A stretch of DNA of 7,433 bases, from assembly GCA_949297205.1 (NCBI GenBank), contig CASFSH010000065.1, forward strand, positions 1 through 7,433. The letters run 5' to 3'. Made by a program: the position numbers and the translations under genes. Within the stretch, counting starts at the first letter, position 1; each line of letters opens with the position of its first letter. The notes under the pieces were generated by a model. It saw only the letters and a program-made list of their open reading frames with translations. It searched no databases and was not told the origin of the DNA. Positions 1-6,618 of this stretch are shown here, one piece after another. The stretch is from an uncultured Bacillota bacterium (GTDB taxonomy: Bacteria > Bacillota > Clostridia > UBA1381).

Positions 1-628
1 CGGAAATTCCGATGAAATAAAAGCAAGAATCAACCAAATAAGAAACGAAATTGACATTTCAACTTCTGAATTTGATAAGGAAAAATTACAGGAAAGACTT
101 GCAAAACTTTCCGGCGGTGTTGCTGTTATCAAAGTCGGTGCTGCAACAGAAACAGAAATGAAAGAAATAAAATTAAGAATTGAAGATGCTTTGGCTGCTA
201 CAAAAGCTGCTGTTGAAGAAGGTATAGTTGCCGGCGGTGGAACAAGTTATATAAATGTCATTCCTACAGTAGAAAAATTGTTGAATGAAGCCGAAGGCGA
301 CGAAAAAACAGGTGTTCAAATTGTTCTTAAAGCTTTGGAAGAGCCTGTTAAACAAATTGCTAAAAATGCCGGTCTTGAAGGCTCTGTAATTGTAGATAAA
401 GTTAAAGCTTGCAAAGAAGGAGAAGGCTACAACGCTTTAAGTGAAAAGTATGTTGATATGATTTCAGACGGTATCGTTGATCCTGTAAAGGTTACAAGAA
501 GCGCTTTGCAAAATGCCGCAAGCGTTGCCGCTATGGTATTAACAACCGAAAGCCTTGTTGCTGATAAACCCGAACCTGAAAAAGCTGCTCCTGCAATGGA
601 TCCATCAGGCATGGGCGGAATGTATTAA
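1..628 (+). CDS. groEL: Chaperonin GroEL (Hsp60), C-terminal part, 5' end cut by the window
   Basis: This is the 60-kDa chaperonin subunit, which forms the ATP-driven double-ring folding chamber in the cytoplasm with the GroES lid. Codons are in phase from base 2, and the frame stays open to the left edge, so the gene begins outside the window; about 208 of the usual ~540 codons are present. The visible part covers the end of the apical domain, the second intermediate segment and the equatorial domain. Signatures include LQERLAKLSGGVAVIKVGAA, the IEDAL segment whose Asp (185-187) matches the ATP-hydrolysing Asp398 of E. coli GroEL, the AGGG loop, and DPVKVTRSALQNAA with the nucleotide-contacting Asp. 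The C-terminus is a short MDPSGMGGMY tail instead of a long GGM repeat. The ATG at 158 is internal. groES, normally just upstream, would lie outside. Identification is secure. Confidence 0.98.
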   Translation, partial: GNSDEIKARINQIRNEIDISTSEFDKEKLQERLAKLSGGVAVIKVGAATETEMKEIKLRIEDALAATKAAVEEGIVAGGGTSYINVIPTVEKLLNEAEGDEKTGVQIVLKALEEPVKQIAKNAGLEGSVIVDKVKACKEGEGYNALSEKYVDMISDGIVDPVKVTRSALQNAASVAAMVLTTESLVADKPEPEKAAPAMDPSGMGGMY

Positions 629-647
629 TAAAAACATATAATTTTAC

Positions 648-679
648 GCTGCATTAATAACAATTGTTATTAATGCAGC
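648..679 (+). terminator. Perfect 16-bp inverted repeat between converging groEL and feoB; likely groEL terminator
   Basis: The arms 648-663 (GCTGCATTAATAACAA) and 664-679 are exact reverse complements. They can form a stem of about 14 bp around a four-base loop. It lies 19 bases after the groEL stop and 10 bases after the feoB stop on the other strand. On the + strand it is followed by a pyrimidine run (CTTTCTTATTCT), an acceptable but imperfect U-tract. On the - strand the following bases are mixed A/T, so termination of feoB here is less certain. A shared bidirectional terminator is an inference from the geometry. Confidence 0.75.
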
Positions 680-689
680 CTTTCTTATT

Positions 690-2831
690 CTAAATAAAAA
701 TTCCTGCAACAAAATTAAATATAATACAACACACTATTCCGATTACTGTCGGCAATGCTACGGACAACAAAGTCCATTTTATACTGCCCGTTTCTTTTTT
801 TATTGTAAGGACTGTTGTGGAACATGGCCAATGCATTAATGAGAACAACATAACGGAAACTGCAGTCATCCACGTCCAGCCATTAGCTACAAACAATTCT
901 TTCATCTGCATAACACTGTCCATATCAACCAATGTTCCCTGTGCTGTATATGCCATTATAATAATCGGAAGAACTATCTCATTTGCCGGGAAACCCAATA
1001 TAAATGCCACCAAAATTACGCCATCAAGTCCCATCAGTCTTGCAAAAGGATCCAGAAAATCGGTACAATACGTAAGCAGGGTTATACCGTTTATATCCAC
1101 ATTTGCCAATATCCATATAACCAATCCGGCAGGTGCGGCAACAGAAGCCGCCCTTGCCAGCACAAACAGTGTTCTGTCAAATATTGATCTTACTATAACC
1201 TTTCCTATCTGTGGCTTTCTGTAGGGTGGGAGTTCCAGTGTAAATGAGGATGGTGTACCTTTTAAAAGTGTTTTTGACAACAATTTGGTTGTCATAAAAG
1301 TAACAAATATTCCAAATACTATAATACAAGTAAGAATAGATGCTGATATTAAAGTAGAAATTCCGCCTGCACTTCCCACAAAAAACATTGTTATGATTGT
1401 TATCAGTGTTGGAAATCTTCCGTTACACGGTACGAAATTATTTGTAAGAATTGCCAAAAGTCTTTCTCTCGGGGAATCAATAATTCGACAGCCCACAACT
1501 CCTGCCGCATTACAGCCAAACCCCATACACATAGTAAGCGATTGCTTTCCGCAGGCACAGCATTTTTTAAATGTCTTATCCAAATTATACGCTATACGCG
1601 GTAAATATCCCGCATCTTCCAGTAATGTAAAAAGCGGGAAAAAAATTGCCATAGGCGGAAGCATTACCGATACTACCCATGCAAGGACCCTGTATATTCC
1701 AAGTACAACCGCACCATGCAGCCATTGAGGTGCATTCATATAATTAAAAAAATCAGTCAATCTGTCCTGAAAGTAAAATAAAATATTAGACAAAGCCTCG
1801 GAAGGATAATTTGCTCCGCTTATGGTTATCCAGAATATTAATGCAAGCATAATTATCATAACAGGATAACCCATTAGCCTGCCGGTTAATATTTTATCCA
1901 TTCTTCTGTCAAAAGCATTGTATTTTTCACTCTGATAACGAATTGTACTTGACGCAATCTCCTCACACGCTTTTACAACTGAGGAAACTATATTGTCGTT
2001 TAATGTGTCGGCTGTTATATTATTTTCTTTCAAATATTCTTCAGCTTTTTCTGTTGCTTCGGTTAATTTTTTATTATGTAAAAATTCTTCTCCGAAATAT
2101 GAATTAATTTCTTTTATCAATGATGGGTCTTTATCAAGTAATTTCAGACTAAGCCATCGGCTATTTAATTTTTTTTCGCTTATTTCATTGACCACGGGCT
2201 CTATCATGGATATTGCTGTTTCTATTTCCTCACTGTATTTTATTTTATATAAATTGGTTTTATCTTCTTTAATTATTGTCCTGTCCAATGTTCGCATTAA
2301 AGTGTCCAGGCTTTTTTTCTTTCGTGCAACGGTACTTACCACAGGAACACCTAAAATTTGAGAAAGCCGTTCAAGATTTATCGTTATATTTTTTCTTTTT
2401 GCTTCATCCATAAGATTTATGCATACTATAACTTTACGTGATATTTCCATTGTCTGAAGGACAAGATTAAGATTTCTTTCAAGACAGGTTGCATCACAAA
2501 CAACAATTACTGCATCAGGATTTCCAAAACATATAAAATTCCTTGCCACCTCTTCTTCCGCCGAATGTGCCATCAATGAATATGTTCCCGGAATATCAAC
2601 CATCACATAAGACTGATTCTTTGTTTGACAATAACCTTGTGCATTTGTAACCGTCTTTCCCGGCCAGTTTCCGGTATGCTGATTCATGCCGGTCAGTCCG
2701 TTAAATACAGTACTTTTACCCACATTTGGGTTTCCCGCAAGAGCAATAACTTTATCACTTTTATTTTTCTTTTTTATCTCCAGACCTGAATCTATAGCAT
2801 TGGTACCGATTGAACTGTTGGTAAGACCCAT
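690..2831 (-). CDS. feoB: Ferrous iron transporter FeoB (G-protein coupled membrane permease)
   Basis: FeoB imports Fe(II) across the cytoplasmic membrane and is gated by an N-terminal GTPase domain. The 713-residue protein has a lysine-rich extension of about 28 residues, then the GTPase motifs: G1 GNPNVGKS (33-40), G2 threonine near 60, G3 DIPG (79-82), G4 NLMD (139-142) and a G5-like STVARKK (166-172). A helical spacer (about 200-310) leads to the multi-helix membrane domain (about 315-713), with the family signatures LLEDAGYLPR (403-412), MGFGCN (436-441) and GFPANEIVLP (613-622). A cysteine cluster, CCAC then C435 and C440, precedes the gate segment. The start is ATG at 2831, with AAGGAG (2845-2840) eight bases upstream. 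No feoA lies in the window on either side. The gene stands alone, with a terminator upstream and an inverted repeat just past its stop. Length and motifs indicate an intact gene. Confidence 0.97.
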   Translation of the reverse strand: MGLTNSSIGTNAIDSGLEIKKKNKSDKVIALAGNPNVGKSTVFNGLTGMNQHTGNWPGKTVTNAQGYCQTKNQSYVMVDIPGTYSLMAHSAEEEVARNFICFGNPDAVIVVCDATCLERNLNLVLQTMEISRKVIVCINLMDEAKRKNITINLERLSQILGVPVVSTVARKKKSLDTLMRTLDRTIIKEDKTNLYKIKYSEEIETAISMIEPVVNEISEKKLNSRWLSLKLLDKDPSLIKEINSYFGEEFLHNKKLTEATEKAEEYLKENNITADTLNDNIVSSVVKACEEIASSTIRYQSEKYNAFDRRMDKILTGRLMGYPVMIIMLALIFWITISGANYPSEALSNILFYFQDRLTDFFNYMNAPQWLHGAVVLGIYRVLAWVVSVMLPPMAIFFPLFTLLEDAGYLPRIAYNLDKTFKKCCACGKQSLTMCMGFGCNAAGVVGCRIIDSPRERLLAILTNNFVPCNGRFPTLITIITMFFVGSAGGISTLISASILTCIIVFGIFVTFMTTKLLSKTLLKGTPSSFTLELPPYRKPQIGKVIVRSIFDRTLFVLARAASVAAPAGLVIWILANVDINGITLLTYCTDFLDPFARLMGLDGVILVAFILGFPANEIVLPIIIMAYTAQGTLVDMDSVMQMKELFVANGWTWMTAVSVMLFSLMHWPCSTTVLTIKKETGSIKWTLLSVALPTVIGIVCCIIFNFVAGIFI

Positions 2832-2874
2832 ATGATCATCTCCTTAAAACGTCTGATTAATGTTCTTATTATTT

Positions 2875-2904
2875 AAAATATGTCACGAAGCTTGTTTTTG
2901 TCAC
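2875..2904 (-). promoter_or_regulatory. Probable sigma-A promoter of feoB
   Basis: Reading the - strand, GTGACA (2904-2899, five of six matches to TTGACA) and TATTTT (2880-2875) are separated by 18 bases. Transcription would begin near 2868, about 37 bases before the ATG. A second GTGACA copy (2886-2881) abuts the -10 hexamer. I see no Fur-, DtxR- or MntR-like consensus. The hexamers are only fair, so this is a candidate. Confidence 0.35.
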
Positions 2905-2923
2905 ACAAAAAAGAAATTGATGT

Positions 2924-2940
2924 ATAAAACCCTGTTTTAT
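2924..2940. promoter_or_regulatory. Short perfect dyad upstream of the feoB promoter
   Basis: ATAAAAC and GTTTTAT form a perfect 7-bp inverted repeat around three bases (ATAAAACCCTGTTTTAT on the + strand). It sits between the PTS-gene terminator hairpin and the proposed feoB -35 box, about 20 bases upstream of the latter. It could be an upstream operator for feoB or simply part of the terminator region. It matches no regulator site that I recognise. Confidence 0.3.
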
Positions 2941-2943
2941 TAC

Positions 2944-2982
2944 AAAACAAATGAAGGGCTAATCCTAAGATTTTGCCCTTCA
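2944..2982 (-). terminator. Intrinsic terminator of the PTS IICB gene
   Basis: TGAAGGGC (2952-2959) pairs with GCCCTTCA (2975-2982) as a perfect 8-bp stem. Inside it AATC (2961-2964) pairs with GATT (2969-2972) around a CTAA loop. On the - strand the stem is followed at once by a T-rich run (TTTGTTTTG, 2951-2943). It lies about 43 bases past the PTS stop codon and upstream of feoB, so the two genes are probably transcribed separately. Confidence 0.8.
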
Positions 2983-3025
2983 CTAAACGCATACCGCTAC
3001 TTTCATATTCTATTAATTTAACTGT

Positions 3026-4615
3026 TTATTTTTTTAATGAATCAATATAATCTTCCAAATCACTCTTGATAACCGTCACTCTCGGTCCGTAAATAACCTG
3101 AACTCCCGAACCGCTTTTAATTACGCCAGACGCACCGCTTTGCTTTAATATTGAATCATTCACCTTGGAACTGTCTTTAACCGTAACCCTCAAACGAGTT
3201 GCACAGCAATCAACATTAACAAGATTATCCATACCGCCAAGTCCATCTAAAATCATTTCTGATTTATTTTCTTTTGCAGCATTTACATCCTTTCGTGTAT
3301 ATAACTTTGTTTCTGTTTCATCATCCTCACGCCCCGGAGTAATAAAATTGAATTTCTTTATAAGGAATCTGAACAACAGATAATATACTATAAAATATAC
3401 TATTCCAACCCATATTATATTTACCCAATGAGTTTTTGCATTTCCCTGCAATATACCAAACAAAAACAAGTCTATAATACCGCCTGAAAATGTCATTCCC
3501 ACACCTACATTGAATATATGCATAAACATATATGCCAATCCTGCAAATATACTATGAATGATATATAATAACGGTGCTACAAACAAAAAGGTAAATTCAA
3601 GAGGTTCTGTAATACCGGTTATTATTGAGGTAAGTGCAGCAGATAATAACAGTCCTCCCGCCACTTTTTTCTTTGACGGTTTTGCTACACTGTACATAGC
3701 CAGCGCCGCGCCGGGTAACCCGAATATCATAAGCGGGAACTTACCGCTCATAAACCTTGTTGCGGCAACTGAAAATTCCTTTGTGTCCGGAGATGCAAGC
3801 TGTGCAAAAAATATATTCTGTGCACCTGCAACCGTTTGTCCGTCTACAACCATTGTTCCTCCAAGTCCCGTCTGCCAGAATGGCATATAAAAAACATGGT
3901 GCAGTCCGAATGGTATTAAAGCTCTTTCTATTGTACCATAAATAAAAGTTCCAAAATATCCTGAACCTAAAACGAGATCTCCAAGAGAATATATTGCCCT
4001 CTGTATAAAAGGCCATATAAAATACATTAATATTCCCACTAATATATAAACAAATGTGGATATTATAGGTATAAATCGCACACCGCCGAAAAAGGATATT
4101 ACAGTAGGCAATTGTATTTTATAAAATCTGTTATGCAGTGCCGCCACACCCAATCCGACAATTATTCCTCCGAAAACACCCATTTCAAGGGACTGTATTC
4201 CCACCACATTTGCTATTGTTCCTTCAAGCATTTCTCCTTCACCTAACTGTCCGCTTACCGAAAGCAATGTAGATATTGTCTGATGCATAATAAAAAACGC
4301 AATTGCTGCCGACAAAACAGCTGTTCCCTGTTCTTTTTCCGCCATTCCAAGCGCAACTCCCATAGCAAATATCAAAGGAAGATTTTTAAATACTATATTT
4401 CCGGTTTCTGCAAGTACTTTCATTACTGTATTTAAAACCGTTCCAGGTCCCAGGATATTACCAAGGTTATATGCCTCTATTGTTGTCGGATTTGTAAGAG
4501 ATGATCCTATTCCCAACAACAAACCGGCAATCGGCAAAAGTGCTATCGGAAGCATAAATGAACGTCCGACTCTCTGAAGTACACTGAAAACCGCGCTCTG
4601 CTTTTTTTCACTCAT
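3026..4615 (-). CDS. PTS sugar permease, Glc-family IICB protein, MalX-like
   Basis: This is the membrane permease and sugar-phosphorylating subunit of a phosphoenolpyruvate-dependent sugar uptake system. With the start at 4615 it has 529 residues. The EIIC domain (about 10-425) has many hydrophobic helices and the family signatures FFGGVRFIPII, IERALIPFGLHH (about 229-240) and GITEPLEF (334-341). A charged linker (about 428-450) leads to the EIIB domain (about 452-529), with DCCATRLRV, where C471 aligns with the phosphorylated cysteine. There is no EIIA domain, so a separate EIIA must supply phosphate. Overall similarity is to MalX and other glucose/maltose-type permeases; the actual sugar cannot be read from sequence. 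The longer ATG at 4636 lacks a ribosome site, whereas the ATG at 4615 has AAAGGA (4630-4625) nine bases upstream. No adjacent sugar hydrolase or regulator helps define the substrate. Confidence 0.93.
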   Translation of the reverse strand: MSEKKQSAVFSVLQRVGRSFMLPIALLPIAGLLLGIGSSLTNPTTIEAYNLGNILGPGTVLNTVMKVLAETGNIVFKNLPLIFAMGVALGMAEKEQGTAVLSAAIAFFIMHQTISTLLSVSGQLGEGEMLEGTIANVVGIQSLEMGVFGGIIVGLGVAALHNRFYKIQLPTVISFFGGVRFIPIISTFVYILVGILMYFIWPFIQRAIYSLGDLVLGSGYFGTFIYGTIERALIPFGLHHVFYMPFWQTGLGGTMVVDGQTVAGAQNIFFAQLASPDTKEFSVAATRFMSGKFPLMIFGLPGAALAMYSVAKPSKKKVAGGLLLSAALTSIITGITEPLEFTFLFVAPLLYIIHSIFAGLAYMFMHIFNVGVGMTFSGGIIDLFLFGILQGNAKTHWVNIIWVGIVYFIVYYLLFRFLIKKFNFITPGREDDETETKLYTRKDVNAAKENKSEMILDGLGGMDNLVNVDCCATRLRVTVKDSSKVNDSILKQSGASGVIKSGSGVQVIYGPRVTVIKSDLEDYIDSLKK

Positions 4616-4624
4616 ATTTTTCTG

Positions 4625-4630
4625 TCCTTT
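4625..4630 (-). promoter_or_regulatory. Shine-Dalgarno site that fixes the PTS gene start at 4615
   Basis: AAAGGA on the - strand ends nine bases before ATG 4615-4613. The alternative in-frame ATG at 4636-4634 lies upstream of this site and is preceded only by an AT-rich stretch. The shorter protein beginning MSEKKQS is therefore preferred, seven codons shorter than the longest reading frame. Confidence 0.75.
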
Positions 4631-4650
4631 CTGCATAAATACTGTTTATA

Positions 4651-4671
4651 TCTGTAAATATTATAGACAGA
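4651..4671. promoter_or_regulatory. Operator-like dyad overlapping a -10 hexamer upstream of the PTS gene
   Basis: On the - strand, TCTGT and ACAGA form the ends of a 21-bp imperfect palindrome with an inner ATA-n-TAT core. It includes a perfect TATAAT (4665-4660). The half-site ACAG recurs just downstream (4645-4642). Such placement over the promoter or start point is typical of a repressor site. The regulator is unknown and not encoded in the window. Confidence 0.4.
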
Positions 4672-4706
4672 AAAAAACATAATAATACATATATTTTAAA
4701 TATCAA
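4660..4706 (-). promoter_or_regulatory. Promoter region of the PTS gene (two alternative -10 boxes)
   Basis: One reading is TTGATA (4706-4701), 16 bases, TATTAT (4684-4679), with five of six matches in each box. The other uses the perfect TATAAT at 4665-4660 but lacks a good -35. In the first case the dyad at 4651-4671 would cover the transcription start; in the second it would cover the -10 box. Sequence alone does not decide between them. Confidence 0.4.
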
Positions 4707-4744
4707 AAAAATTTTGGATTGTAAAAAATGTTCCGTCATATTAA

Positions 4745-4784
4745 AATACAGGTATCAGAGATTTCAATCCATAATACCTGCACT
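4745..4784 (-). terminator. Long imperfect hairpin after yitT; probable terminator, possibly a PTS leader structure
   Basis: On the - strand the arms 4784-4772 and 4757-4745 pair over about 13 positions, including the perfect core CAGGTAT/ATACCTG and three G-U pairs. After a U-C mismatch a further GGAT/ATCT stem closes a TGAA loop. It lies 24 bases past the yitT stop codon. The trailing sequence (TTTAA) is only weakly U-rich, so terminator strength is doubtful. Confidence 0.5.
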
Positions 4785-4808
4785 ATATATTTATCAAAAA
4801 GTATTATC

Positions 4809-5705
4809 CTAACTATTTTCCTGTATCTTTGCAGTAAAAACATCAGCAACTTCCGAAATGGTAATATATGCAGTAGCATCCTCCTCATGAACTATATTTT
4901 TCATTTTTCCTATCTGGAATCTGTTTACTATAATATATACAATGGTTTTATTACTGCCCGAATAATATCCTTTTGCTTCTATAGTGGTTATTCCGCATTC
5001 AAACTCTTCCGAAAGTGCTGAACAAACTTTTTCCGGATTACTTGTTACTATCATTGCAGCTTTTGATCTGTCGATACCCTCCACAATAAAATCAACGGTC
5101 TTTAAAGCAGCACCGTATGTTACTATGGAATAAAGCGGCAATATCCAGCTGTTTATTGCAAAACCGCAAATAACATAAAGCAATACATTATATCCCATAA
5201 CAAAAGTGCCCACGGTTATTCCGAGACGTTTCGAAAATATTACCGCCAAAACTTCTATTCCGTCCATAGCACCTCCAAATCGTATTGCCATCCCGCTTCC
5301 TATTCCGGAAAGAACTCCCCCGAATAATGCACAAAGCAGCAAATCTTCTCCCGCAAGCGGAGATGCAATGCTTACGTCAATAGGCAATATATCTGTTATA
5401 AGCCACGCCCATACAGAGTATACACACACCGTAAAAATTGCATATATAGTAAAGGTCACTCCCTGTTTTTTTAATCCAAAAATAAAAAGAGGAATATTTA
5501 AAATTATAAGAAACAAAGATAATGTCAAATACTCAGGGGTAAGCTGCGACAATAAAATCGATGTTCCGGAAATTCCGCTATCATAGAGATTTACCGGTGC
5601 AATAAACACTGTTACCCCAAAGGCATTGATAAGTCCCGCCGCAAATAAAAATACAATATTTACCGGGCTTAATTTTTTAATTTCATTTAGTATCTTTTTT
5701 TTCAC
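4809..5705 (-). CDS. YitT-family membrane protein with C-terminal DUF2179 domain
   Basis: This 298-residue protein belongs to the YitT/DUF161 plus DUF2179 family of integral membrane proteins, common in Firmicutes and of no firmly established function. About six hydrophobic segments occupy residues 13-205, with the family's glycine-rich stretch IRFGGAMDGIEVLAVIFSKR (141-160), equivalent to the usual RxGGSxGGxD region. From about 215 to 292 a soluble cytoplasmic DUF2179-type domain follows, containing GYYSGSNKTIVYIIVNR and a terminal ITISEVADVF strand. The start is GTG at 5705-5703. AGAGG (5719-5715) lies nine bases upstream, and the next in-frame Met is far inside the protein at residue 139. 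The gene stands alone between two hairpins, with its own good promoter. Length is normal for the family. Confidence 0.92.
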   Translation of the reverse strand: MKKKILNEIKKLSPVNIVFLFAAGLINAFGVTVFIAPVNLYDSGISGTSILLSQLTPEYLTLSLFLIILNIPLFIFGLKKQGVTFTIYAIFTVCVYSVWAWLITDILPIDVSIASPLAGEDLLLCALFGGVLSGIGSGMAIRFGGAMDGIEVLAVIFSKRLGITVGTFVMGYNVLLYVICGFAINSWILPLYSIVTYGAALKTVDFIVEGIDRSKAAMIVTSNPEKVCSALSEEFECGITTIEAKGYYSGSNKTIVYIIVNRFQIGKMKNIVHEEDATAYITISEVADVFTAKIQENS

Positions 5706-5736
5706 TTCACAACACCTCTTGTTTCTTTTTTATATT

Positions 5737-5765
5737 ATTTTAACATATTCATTTTCACCATTCAA
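5737..5765 (-). promoter_or_regulatory. Sigma-A promoter of the yitT-family gene, extended -10
   Basis: On the - strand TTGAAT (5765-5760), a 17-base spacer and TAAAAT (5742-5737) form a good vegetative promoter, with TG one base before the -10 box (5745-5744). Transcription would start near 5730, about 25 bases before the GTG codon. This is the best-looking promoter in the window. Its position just past the his terminator fits independent transcription. Confidence 0.7.
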
Positions 5766-5793
5766 TATGAATTAAAAAAAATATATAAACTGC

Positions 5794-5844
5794 AAGAAAA
5801 AAACTGTAAATTATGAATAAATATTTCTCATAATTTACAGTTTT
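5794..5844 (-). terminator. Strong intrinsic terminator of the hisIE-histidinol phosphatase unit
   Basis: The arms 5800-5816 (AAAACTGTAAATTATGA) and 5828-5844 are exact reverse complements, 17 bp, with an 11-base loop. On the - strand the stem is followed by a run of T residues (about 5799-5796, then C and TTGC). The hairpin begins three bases after the histidinol-phosphatase stop codon. The A-run/T-run flanks mean it could also act on the other strand, but no gene reads into it from that side. Confidence 0.88.
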
Positions 5845-5847
5845 AAT

Positions 5848-6618
5848 TCATATCTTAAACCCTATATCTCTTGCCTTTTTTTCATATTCTTCAAATCCGT
5901 AAAGCAGTGTTTCTTTGCTATGGCTGTCACTTGACAATATTACACATCCGCCTTTTTTACAGATATATTTTAACATCTCATCACTCGGATATGCCTGTGT
6001 TCTGTATCCTCTTGATATTGCCCCCGTATTTATTTCAAACGGTTTATTGTATTTTACAAGGCTGTCTATAGCTTGCCGATATACTTTTATATATCGCGGA
6101 TCATTTTCATTAAACATTCTTTCCTGTTCATTGAATTTTGAAATCAAGTCAAAATGTCCTATAATATCTGCCTTTGTCTTATTAACCACATCGGATACCG
6201 TCATATAATACTCTTTAATAAAAGAGTATACATCTCCGTCAAAAAAGTTTTTTATAATTTTTTTGGACATTTCTGCATTTTCATCTACAGGCAGATATTT
6301 ATTTCCTGCCTTGATATAATGAACCGAACCTATAACATAATCAAAATCCTTTGTTTCGATATCGGAATAATAGTCCTTTTCTACACCGCATAAAATATAA
6401 ATTTTATCCTTATATACTTGCTTCAATCGGTTTATTTCCTCTATATATTTTTTGGTACCCTCTTTTGTCATACAATATTCATTATCAAAAAAAGTATAAG
6501 AATGTCCGGAAAAGCCTATTCGGTTCATTCCCTTTTCAATGGCTGTTTTTACAATATCCTCAGGGGTATCTTTTCCGTCACAATATACCGTATGAACGTG
6601 CAAATCCTCTAAAATCAT
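5848..6618 (-). CDS. hisK: Histidinol-phosphatase, PHP family (HisK/HisJ type)
   Basis: The enzyme hydrolyses L-histidinol phosphate to L-histidinol, the penultimate intermediate of histidine biosynthesis, in the cytoplasm. The 256-residue protein carries the PHP-domain metal-binding motifs in order: DLHVHT (5-10), GFSGH (35-39), GVEKD (78-82), GSVHY (97-101), GHFDL (154-158), EINTGA (195-200) and SSDSH (229-233). H7, H9, H39, E80, H100, H155, D231 and H233 are the expected ligands of a polynuclear metal centre. Length matches the family. The ATG start overlaps the hisIE stop as ATGA, with AGGAGA about ten bases upstream inside hisIE, so translation is coupled. The adjacent hisIE supports histidinol phosphatase over other PHP phosphoesterases. 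The same enzyme is called hisJ in some genomes. Confidence 0.94.
   Translation of the reverse strand: MILEDLHVHTVYCDGKDTPEDIVKTAIEKGMNRIGFSGHSYTFFDNEYCMTKEGTKKYIEEINRLKQVYKDKIYILCGVEKDYYSDIETKDFDYVIGSVHYIKAGNKYLPVDENAEMSKKIIKNFFDGDVYSFIKEYYMTVSDVVNKTKADIIGHFDLISKFNEQERMFNENDPRYIKVYRQAIDSLVKYNKPFEINTGAISRGYRTQAYPSDEMLKYICKKGGCVILSSDSHSKETLLYGFEEYEKKARDIGFKI

Noticed and set aside
158..628. ATG at 158 as the start of a separate small + strand gene
   Set aside because: The same frame is open to the left edge and encodes conserved GroEL sequence before this Met, so it is internal.
817..2361. Several + strand open frames opposite feoB (817-1224, 1285-1728, 1993-2361)
   Set aside because: They lie antisense to a complete, motif-rich feoB, have no ribosome sites of note and read as low-complexity shadow translations.
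3165..4016. Open frames on both strands within the PTS permease gene
   Set aside because: All overlap the clearly coding IICB frame and have no recognisable domain.
4616..4636. Seven extra codons at the N-terminus of the PTS permease (start at 4636)
   Set aside because: No ribosome site precedes that ATG, and the AAAGGA motif lies within those codons and is well placed for the ATG at 4615.
4741..4784. LicT/GlcT-type RAT antiterminator site in the PTS leader
   Set aside because: Only GGATTG matches the start of the RAT consensus from memory; the remaining conserved positions are absent, so I report only the alternative pairings.
4728..5021. A 97-codon + strand frame spanning the yitT 3' end and the intergenic hairpin
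   Set aside because: Mostly antisense to yitT, no clear ribosome site, and the intergenic part is explained by the hairpin.
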